DNA of 11,490 nucleotides from CALZJC01 sp041574955 (GTDB taxonomy: Bacteria; Acidobacteriota; Thermoanaerobaculia; Multivoradales; JAHEKO01), in the NCBI GenBank assembly GCA_041574955.1, contig JBFGNS010000136.1:1-11490 (forward strand). The letters run 5' to 3'. The notes below the pieces were generated by a model, which searched no databases, was not told the origin of the DNA, and worked only from the letters and a program-made list of their open reading frames with translations. Position numbers and translations under genes: made by a program. This document shows positions 5,272 to 11,490 of this stretch, in pieces. Each line of letters begins with the position of its first letter. Position 1 is the first letter of the stretch.

Positions 5272-8200
5272 TATGCACCGCTCCACAGACGGTCGGACCA
5301 CAGGAACCACAGCTCGGTTCGCGGCTCGTCGGCGAGGCCGAACGCCCGGTGCAGGGCGCGCGCGTACAGCTCTTCCTGCGGCCGGTAGGCGGCTGCCCGC
5401 TCGGCCACCGCGTCGCCCTCGACCGCGTCGGTCTTGAAGTCCACCACCACGAAACGGCCGCTCTCGGGGTCGACATAGACCAGGTCGAGCGCGCCGCTGA
5501 CGAAGCCGGCCGCCTGGTCGTCGGCGGGCAGCAGCACCGGCACCTCGCGGCCCAGCACCGCCGGCGCGATCCCCTCGAGCCGGTCGAGCAGGGTGCCGGC
5601 GGCCATCCGGTCGAGCATCTCGCCGGCCCGCTGCCGGGCCTCGGCCAGGCGCTCGGCCGGTAGCGCCGCCGTCAGCCAGCGGTCGACCTGCTCCCGTCCG
5701 CGCGCCAGCTCAGCCTCGCGCTCGCCGTCCAGCCGCCAGCTCTCGAGCATGCGGTGGACGGCGGTGCCCACCTCTAGCGCCACGTCGCGGCTACCCGCAA
5801 GCGGCCGGTCGCTTGCCGCCACCAGCTCGCTCAGCCGTGCCGCCGCCTCGGCCGAGGCGGCGCGACCCAGCGGCAGGGCGGCTCGGCGGCGGGCGGCCCG
5901 CCGCGCCTGCTCGAGCCGGTTCTCGTCGCCGGCCACCTCGGCCGCCGCCGGCAGGGCCGCGGTGGGCTCGGTCGGGCGTGCCGTCTCCGGTTCGGGGGCC
6001 GGGAAGACCCACCGCACACCGCCGTGGTCGCTCCAGCGGGCCTCGGCGGTGTCCCGCAGGCGGGCGAGATCGCCGGGCAGGGCGTCGCGGCAGAGCAGCA
6101 GGTCGAGGAAGCTCGCCGCGCCGCGCGGCTCGCGCTGCACCACCGTCGGCGGCCAGCGGCCGACCAGCACCAGCCGCTCCTTGGCGCGGGTCAGCGCGAC
6201 GTAGAGCGTGCGCACCCGCTCGGCGTCCTCCACCCGGCGGCGGTGCTCGCGCACGCCGTGGAAGCCGGGCGTCGGGCTGCCGAACAGCGTGTAGTCGAGC
6301 TGGTCGCGCGACGGCCAGCGCTCGTCGAGGTCGAGGTCGAGCTTGTCGGGGCCGCCGGTGCCGGCGTGCACCTGGACCAGGTAGAGGTGGCCGAACTCGA
6401 GCCCCTTGGCGCCGTGCACGGTGAGCACCTGGACGGCGTTCTCGGACGGGTCGCGGGGGCGCGGCTCCTCCGGCTGCGCCGCTTCCCGCAGGCTGCGCCT
6501 GAGCACCCTGAGCACCGCCTGCACGTCGCCGCCGGGCTGGCCGAGCGACTCCTCGAGCTCGCGGAAGAAGCGGTCGAGGTGCGCCGCCCGGAACTGCCCG
6601 AGGTAACGCGACGCCTCGCCGGGCTCGACCAGCGTCAGCCGGCGCACCGTCTCGACGAACCGGTCGGCCGGCAGCTCGCCGAAGGCGCGCCGCAGCCGCG
6701 CCAGCCGCTCGAGCGCGGCCCATACGCTGCGCTGCCAGCCCTCGACGCGGTCGAGCCCGAGCGGCGCACCCGGCAGCTCGCCGGCCACCTCGTCCAGCAA
6801 CTCGCGCAGCCCCTCCATCACCGCCCGCGTCGGCCGGGTCAGCTCGGTGACCCGCTGTGGGAAGCCGCGGCTCCACAGCGGTAGCAGCGCGGCGTCGGGC
6901 AGCCCGGCCCCCGCCGCGCGCAGGGTGGCGAGCAGCGCCACGTGGTCGGCCGGGTCGACGATAGCGCGCACCAGCGCCGCCGCCTCGATGATCTCGCGGC
7001 GCTTGAAGTACAGCCGGTCGCGCGACACGCTGAACGGCACGCCGGCGGCGCGCAGCGCGGCCTCGAAGGTCTCGGTGCGGGTGCTGCTGCGCAGCAGGAT
7101 GCCGAACTCGCCCCACTCGACGCCCTCCGCCTCGTGCAGCCGGCGGATGTCGGCCGCCACCGCCCGCGCCTCGAGTTCGGCCACCTCCTCCTCTTCGCCG
7201 CGCCGGCCGCGCTCGCCGAGCGACACCGGCCACAGCTCGACCGGCGCCCACCGCCCGCGCCGGAAGCCGCTCCGGTCGCGGGTCGCCTCCGACGGCAGCA
7301 GCGGCTCGAACCGCGGCTGCAGGCCCTCGACCGGGTCCATCACCGGCGCCACCACGCGGTCGACCTCCTCCAGGATGGCCGGCGCGGAGCGGAAGTTGCG
7401 GCACAGCGAGTAGCTGCTGCCGCCGGCCGCGCGCAGCTCGGCGGCGAACCGGTCGTAGGCGCCCAGGTCGGCGTTGCGCCAGCCGTAGATCGACTGCTTG
7501 GGGTCGCCCACCAGGAACAGCCCCGGCCGCCGTCCGTCGCCGCTCAGCGCCAGCAGCCGCACCAGGTCGCACTGCACGCGGTCGGTGTCCTGGAACTCGT
7601 CGACCAGCAGCTGGCGCAGCCCGCCGCGGATCTGCCGCCGGACGCGCGGGTGGTCGGCCAGCAGGTCGTGCGCGCCGATGAGCAGCGAGGCGAAGCCGGC
7701 CACGCCCTGGGCGCGCAGCCGCCGCTGGGTCTCGGCGAGCAGCGGCTGGACGGCGCGGCGGGCGGCGTCGAGCAGCCCCGGCTCGAGACGGCCGAGCTGC
7801 GAGACCAGCGGCCGCAGCCGCCCGGCGGCGTCCGCCAGGCCGCCCGCCCCAGCGCCCAGGTCGCGGCTCTCGCCGACGTTGAACTCGCCCTTGCGCCACT
7901 TCTTGAGCCGCCCGGCCAGGTTGCTCGGCCACGCCTCCGCCAGCACCGCGCACAGCCGCTCGAGCCGCTCGAGCGGCGGCTCCGGCAGCTCGGCCATCGC
8001 CTCGAGCGTGGTGGCGACCGCGGCCAGCACCTGCGGGCCGAGCAGGTTGGCGCGCTGGCCGGCGAGCGGCGCGGCGGCCCCCGCCACCGCCTCCAGCGCC
8101 TCGGCCAGCCGCTCTTCGATCGCCGCGATGGCGGCGGGCGAGAGCGGGTCGGCCTCGAGCCGCGCCGCCGGCAGTGCGGCCTGCGCCAGCTCGAGCACGG

Positions 8201-8897
8201 CGGTGGCCAGCCGGTGGGGGCCGATCCCCCGGGCCGCCAGCCGCACCAGCGGGTGATCGTCGTCGCCGGCACCGTAGGCGCGGCGGATGGCCTCGTCGAC
8301 CACCTCGCGCGCCACCGCCTCGGTACGGTCGCCGCGCGCGTCGACGCCGAAGTCCGGATGGACGCCGGCGTCGACCGCGTGGTTGGCCAAGAGCCCCCGG
8401 CACCAGGCGTGGATGGTGCTGACCGTGAGGTGGTCGATGGCGGACAGCAGCGCCGCCGCCCGCCGCTCGCGCGGCGGCTCGTCCACCGCCGGCAGCTCGC
8501 CGGCCAGGAAGCCGGGCAGCCGGTCGGCCTCGCCGGCGGCGACCTTCGCCAGGCCGCCGGCCACCCGCGACGCCATCTCGGCCGCTGCCGCCTCGGTGAA
8601 GGTGACCGCCACCACGCCCTCGAGCACCCGCGCCGCGATGCGGTCGGCCGCCGCGCCGTCAGCGGCCGCGTCGTCGCCGCCGCCCTCGCCGCCGCGCCCA
8701 CCGCCGCCCTCGTCGGCCAGCTCGGCGGCCGCCTGCCGCCAGCCGGCGCCCAGGCTCCAGGCCAGCACCCGGCTGATCAGGGTGGTGGTCTTGCCGGTGC
8801 CGGCGCCGGCCTCGAGCAGCAGCGGCCGCTCGAACTCGGTCTGGGCGGCGCGGCGTCCGCGCTCGTCCTCGGCCAGCAGCTCGCTCTCGCGGCTCAC
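5271..8897 (-). CDS. addA: AddA: UvrD/RecB-type helicase-nuclease subunit
   Basis: The product has 1208 residues. The GTG start (8897-8895) overlaps the addB stop in the sequence GTGA, so the pair is translationally coupled. All SF1A helicase motifs are present: Walker A EAGAGTGKTT (29-38, Lys36), Ia VTFTEAAAAEM (98-108), STIHAWC (160-166), Walker B VDEFQDTD (432-439), III GDPKQSIYGWRNAD (464-477), IV NFRS (501-504), V TVHGAKGLEF (826-835) and VI YVALTRAKERL (899-909). The C-terminal PD-(D/E)XK nuclease shows His1048 (GTAVHRML), Asp1137, Asp1153-Phe-Lys1155 and QEELY (1174-1178). With AddB it should unwind and resect broken DNA ends and load RecA. Length is normal for AddA. A Gly/Asp/Ala-rich stretch at 63-85 between Walker A and Ia is unusual. 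The C-terminal nuclease domain argues against a simple UvrD; RecB is less likely because the partner looks like AddB. Confidence 0.9.
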   Translation of the reverse strand: MSRESELLAEDERGRRAAQTEFERPLLLEAGAGTGKTTTLISRVLAWSLGAGWRQAAAELADEGGGGRGGEGGGDDAAADGAAADRIAARVLEGVVAVTFTEAAAAEMASRVAGGLAKVAAGEADRLPGFLAGELPAVDEPPRERRAAALLSAIDHLTVSTIHAWCRGLLANHAVDAGVHPDFGVDARGDRTEAVAREVVDEAIRRAYGAGDDDHPLVRLAARGIGPHRLATAVLELAQAALPAARLEADPLSPAAIAAIEERLAEALEAVAGAAAPLAGQRANLLGPQVLAAVATTLEAMAELPEPPLERLERLCAVLAEAWPSNLAGRLKKWRKGEFNVGESRDLGAGAGGLADAAGRLRPLVSQLGRLEPGLLDAARRAVQPLLAETQRRLRAQGVAGFASLLIGAHDLLADHPRVRRQIRGGLRQLLVDEFQDTDRVQCDLVRLLALSGDGRRPGLFLVGDPKQSIYGWRNADLGAYDRFAAELRAAGGSSYSLCRNFRSAPAILEEVDRVVAPVMDPVEGLQPRFEPLLPSEATRDRSGFRRGRWAPVELWPVSLGERGRRGEEEEVAELEARAVAADIRRLHEAEGVEWGEFGILLRSSTRTETFEAALRAAGVPFSVSRDRLYFKRREIIEAAALVRAIVDPADHVALLATLRAAGAGLPDAALLPLWSRGFPQRVTELTRPTRAVMEGLRELLDEVAGELPGAPLGLDRVEGWQRSVWAALERLARLRRAFGELPADRFVETVRRLTLVEPGEASRYLGQFRAAHLDRFFRELEESLGQPGGDVQAVLRVLRRSLREAAQPEEPRPRDPSENAVQVLTVHGAKGLEFGHLYLVQVHAGTGGPDKLDLDLDERWPSRDQLDYTLFGSPTPGFHGVREHRRRVEDAERVRTLYVALTRAKERLVLVGRWPPTVVQREPRGAASFLDLLLCRDALPGDLARLRDTAEARWSDHGGVRWVFPAPEPETARPTEPTAALPAAAEVAGDENRLEQARRAARRRAALPLGRAASAEAAARLSELVAASDRPLAGSRDVALEVGTAVHRMLESWRLDGEREAELARGREQVDRWLTAALPAERLAEARQRAGEMLDRMAAGTLLDRLEGIAPAVLGREVPVLLPADDQAAGFVSGALDLVYVDPESGRFVVVDFKTDAVEGDAVAERAAAYRPQEELYARALHRAFGLADEPRTELWFLWSDRLWSGA

Positions 8898-11490
8898 CGC
8901 TTCTTCCCCCGGGGGCTCTCGTCGGCCAGCGGCAGGCGCCAGACGGCGCTGGCGGCGGCGACCGGTCCGTCGCCGGACGGCTCGTTCTCGCCCCACAGCC
9001 GCAGCCGGCGGCGGGCTGCCGAGTCGCCCCGCACGCACGCCTCGGCCACCACGCAGTAGCGGCAGCGGGTCGGCTCCTTGTCTTCGTCGGCCCCGACCAC
9101 GCGCGGCGGGAAGGCGCCCTCGTCGAGCGCCTCGAGCGCCGCCGCCAGCGCGCGGTCGAACTCGGCCAGCAGCTCGCCGTCGTCGCTCGCCACCGCCACG
9201 GTGCGCGCTTCCGGCGGCCCGCCGAGGTCGGGGTGGAGGAACAGGTAGCGGCCGTGACCGGCTCCGGCTCGCGCGTAGGCCGGCACCTGCAGCCGCAGGC
9301 CGGCGCGCACCTGGGCGAGCAGCGCACGGCGGCGGTAGGCGTCGCCGCTGGCGGTGGAGACCGCCACCCGGCCGGTCTTGTAGTCGGTGAAGCGCTGCTC
9401 GCCCTCGGCGGTGCGGTCGAGGCGGTCGGCGCGGAAGGCGAGCCGGCGCGGCGGCCGCCGGCGGCCGAGCTCGAGCTCGCCCTCCACCTCGCCACCCAGC
9501 ACCTGGACGCGGCCGCCCGCCGGCCAGTCGAGACGGCGCAGCTCGGCGAGATAGGGGCGGGCGGCGAGCGCCACCACGTGGTCGAAGCCCGGCAGGCCGA
9601 TGCCGCGCTCGCGCAGCGCCTCGGTCGCCGCCCGCTCGAGGATCGCCTCCAGCCGCTCGTCCTCCGGCCAGGCCACCGGCAGCGGCAGCCGTCCCGGCGG
9701 CGGCAGCTTGGACCGGCCGCTGTCGCCCAGCCGGCGCGCCACCACCGCCTCGGCGGCGCGGTGGACCACGTCGCCGATCAGCAGCGGGTCGATCGCCGGC
9801 AGCGTCTCGAGCGGATCCGGCAGCGCCTCGATCCGCAGCAGCTTGGTGAGCATCGACTGCCACGGGCAGGCGCAGACGCCCTCCAGCGTGGTCACCCACA
9901 CGGTGTCGGCGCGGCGCGGGTCGGAGTCGTCGAGCGGCGGACCGACAAGGCCGAGGTAGGGGCCGAGGCGCGGCGGCTGCCAGGGCGGCGGATCCATCTC
10001 CTCGAGGATGCGCAGCCGGGCGGCGGCGATGGCGCGGGGCTCGGGCAGGTCGGCGAGCCCCAGCTCGAGCACCGGCTCGAGTCCGGCGCGCCCGCCCGCC
10101 AGCGCGGCGTGGAGCAGGCTCTCGGCCAGCGGCCGGGCCACCGGCGGGCCGATCTCTCCGGCCGTTGCCAGGTGCGCCGGCCGCGCCAGCGGCGGCTCGG
10201 GGTCGAGCCCCGCTTCCGACCAGCGCAGCCGCTCGACTAGCGGCGACACGGTGCGCGCCGCGTTGTCGTCGTCGACCTGCTGCCACGACACGGTCAGCTC
10301 GGGCGCCGCGGTCAGCAGCTGGGCGAACAGGTAGCGCTCCTCCTCGGCACCCTCGCGCTTGGCGGCGAGGTCGGGCAGCACCCCGAACCCCTCGCGCGCC
10401 AGCAGCCGGCGGAGCGGGTCGGGGAGCAGCGGGTCCTCGCGCACCGTGCGCGGGAACAGCTCGCCGTTGAGGCCGAGCAGGAACAGGTGGTCGAAGGTGC
10501 GCCCGCGCGCCTCGGTGACGTCGAGCACCTGGACGCCGCCGCCCTCGCCGCCCAGCGGCTCGCGGCCGGCGTCGGCGAGCAGCTCGCGCAGCACCAGCCT
10601 GAGCTCGTCGAGCGACAGCTGCAGCCGCTCGAGGCCGCGGGCGCCGCGCTCCAGCCGGCCGGCGACCTCGAGCGCGGCCGCGCCGTCGGCGGGCCAGCCC
10701 AGCTCCGCTTCCAGCACCTTGGCCACCAGCTCGAGGTGGCGGGCGAACGGCGCCGGGTCGGGCCAGCGCTCGAACCGGCGGCACAGAGAGCGCGCCGCCT
10801 TGGCGGCCTGCCGCAGCGTGGCGCCGGCGACGTGCCGGCGGCGGGCGTAGACTCGCCGGGCCGCATCGTCGTCGCTCTCGTCGCCGCCGCTGTCGTCGCC
10901 GCCGCTGTCGCCGTCATCGTCCGCGCCCTCGCCATCGTCGCCGCCCCCCTCCCAGGTGGCAAACCCCAGCCGCACCGGCAGCGCCACCGAGTCGCCCTCC
11001 AGGAGCTGTTTGAGCTGCAGCTCGGGCACCTCCTCGAGGCGGGCGGCGCCGAGCGAGTGGAGCGCAAGGCGCAGGTCGAAGACCGAGGTCCGCCCGAAGC
11101 CGCGGTGGCGGGCGTCGAGCCAGCGCTCGACCGGCGTGCGGCGGCCTTCGATCAGCAGCGCCAGCGCCGCTCCGATGCACCGCCCGGCCGGAGTCACCGG
11201 GCCGCGCGCCGCCAGCCCGGAGAGCGGCACGCCGTACCGCTCGCACTGCACCCGCAGAGGCGAGGCGTAGCCGCCCAGCTCACGCGCCACCACCGCCAGC
11301 CGCTCCGGCCGGGCGCCGCTCTCGAGCCGGGCGCGCAGCCGGCGCGCCACCTCGCGCGTCTCCGCCGCCGCCCCCAGGGCGCGGAAGGCGGTGACCCGCG
11401 CCGGCGGCTCGGCGGCCGGCGGCGGCTCGGGCTCGGCGCGGGTGGCCAGCCGCTCGCGGAACCGGCGGCCGAACAGGCTGCCGGCGGGCG
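8894..11490 (-). CDS. addB: AddB-like helicase/nuclease subunit with Fe-S cluster (N-terminus outside window)
   Basis: The frame is open through the right edge, so the start is not in the window. 864 residues are visible, against about 1100 or more in the family, so the N-terminal helicase part is missing here. Numbering below is from the first visible residue. A UvrD-like C-terminal helicase segment is seen at 319-347 (VQVLDVTEARGRTFDHLFLL, then GLNGELFPR). The C-terminal PD-(D/E)XK nuclease has His576 (GDVVHRA), Asp688, TDYKTG (Asp702, Lys704) and QVPAY (734-738). Cysteines at 539/541 (CACPW) and C-x2-C-x5-C at 809, 812 and 818 match the AddB pattern for a 4Fe-4S cluster holding the nuclease domain together. 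The gene lies directly before addA with a 4-bp overlap. An acidic Gly/Asp-rich insert at about 182-208 is unusual. RecC is excluded by the intact nuclease motifs. Confidence 0.8.
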   Translation of the reverse strand, partial: PAGSLFGRRFRERLATRAEPEPPPAAEPPARVTAFRALGAAAETREVARRLRARLESGARPERLAVVARELGGYASPLRVQCERYGVPLSGLAARGPVTPAGRCIGAALALLIEGRRTPVERWLDARHRGFGRTSVFDLRLALHSLGAARLEEVPELQLKQLLEGDSVALPVRLGFATWEGGGDDGEGADDDGDSGGDDSGGDESDDDAARRVYARRRHVAGATLRQAAKAARSLCRRFERWPDPAPFARHLELVAKVLEAELGWPADGAAALEVAGRLERGARGLERLQLSLDELRLVLRELLADAGREPLGGEGGGVQVLDVTEARGRTFDHLFLLGLNGELFPRTVREDPLLPDPLRRLLAREGFGVLPDLAAKREGAEEERYLFAQLLTAAPELTVSWQQVDDDNAARTVSPLVERLRWSEAGLDPEPPLARPAHLATAGEIGPPVARPLAESLLHAALAGGRAGLEPVLELGLADLPEPRAIAAARLRILEEMDPPPWQPPRLGPYLGLVGPPLDDSDPRRADTVWVTTLEGVCACPWQSMLTKLLRIEALPDPLETLPAIDPLLIGDVVHRAAEAVVARRLGDSGRSKLPPPGRLPLPVAWPEDERLEAILERAATEALRERGIGLPGFDHVVALAARPYLAELRRLDWPAGGRVQVLGGEVEGELELGRRRPPRRLAFRADRLDRTAEGEQRFTDYKTGRVAVSTASGDAYRRRALLAQVRAGLRLQVPAYARAGAGHGRYLFLHPDLGGPPEARTVAVASDDGELLAEFDRALAAALEALDEGAFPPRVVGADEDKEPTRCRYCVVAEACVRGDSAARRRLRLWGENEPSGDGPVAAASAVWRLPLADESPRGKKR
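10878..10907. repeat. 15-bp tandem duplication inside addB
   Basis: TCGTCGCCGCCGCTG occurs twice, back to back and without a mismatch (10878-10892 and 10893-10907). On the coding strand it gives the repeated Asp-Ser-Gly-Gly-Asp part of the acidic insert. The unit is a multiple of three, so the reading frame is kept; slippage could change its copy number without breaking the gene. Confidence 0.7.

Noticed and set aside
5161..5310. N-terminal extension of the minus-strand barrel protein to the ATG at 5310
   Set aside because: It would bury the signal peptide and overlap addA. The GTG at 5160 has a well-placed AGGAG.
8640..8720. GCC/GTC triplet-rich tract considered as a microsatellite or regulatory repeat
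   Set aside because: It is in frame within addA with no exact repeat unit of useful length, so it is reported only as a coding low-complexity loop.
6942..9059. 705-residue plus-strand frame opposite addA and the start of the addB 3' region
   Set aside because: It is composed mostly of Arg, Gln, His, Gly and Ala with no motif, and the minus strand encodes well-conserved helicase motifs throughout.
8897..10784. N-terminal extension of the addA frame by more than 600 residues into addB
   Set aside because: The extension is Arg/Pro/Ala-rich shadow sequence of addB. The true start is set by the GTGA overlap and by Walker A lying about 30 residues in.

Overview
The window comes from a very GC-rich Gram-negative bacterium. 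G+C looks well above two thirds by eye, third codon positions are nearly all G or C, and GTG starts are common. Two genes encode signal-peptide outer-membrane beta-barrel proteins that end in Phe, so an outer membrane is present. The mix of an alkaline-phosphatase-fold 'sulfatase', a DUF481 barrel, an LPG-synthase-type membrane protein and AddAB suggests an Acidobacteriota-like lineage. That assignment is an inference and not strong. No rRNA, tRNA, CRISPR array or full transposase gene was seen.

Layout, left to right. A minus-strand gene for a multi-pass membrane protein of the lysylphosphatidylglycerol-synthase TM (flippase-like) family runs off the left edge (1-641). It is transcribed divergently, across about 40 bp, from a secreted sulfatase-family enzyme (683-2026) in which Thr replaces the Cys/Ser nucleophile. 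That gene converges on a fold-type-III PLP enzyme of the D-serine dehydratase / D-threonine aldolase family (2087-3166, minus). The 338-bp divergent gap behind the PLP gene (3167-3504) holds a 184-bp imperfect palindrome with CTAG at both ends. It could be a MITE-like element or a structured RNA. The gap also holds a leader hairpin in front of a DUF481 outer-membrane protein (3505-4389, plus). The DUF481 gene ends 18 bp from a second, unrelated beta-barrel protein on the minus strand (4408-5160).

The right half is a minus-strand addB-addA operon (addB 8894 to beyond the right edge; addA 5271-8897). The two genes are joined by a GTGA stop/start overlap. Together they should form an AddAB helicase-nuclease for double-strand-break resection. 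Both helicase motif sets, both PD-(D/E)XK nuclease motifs and the AddB iron-sulphur Cys pattern are visible.

Two kinds of translation start can be told apart. The LPG-synthase-like, sulfatase and PLP-enzyme genes have no Shine-Dalgarno sequence but carry a TAGnnT hexamer 6-8 nt before the start codon, which suggests leaderless mRNAs. Both beta-barrel genes have a clear AGGAG at 8 nt and a stable hairpin upstream of it. The part most worth a second look is the palindromic element at 3176-3359.
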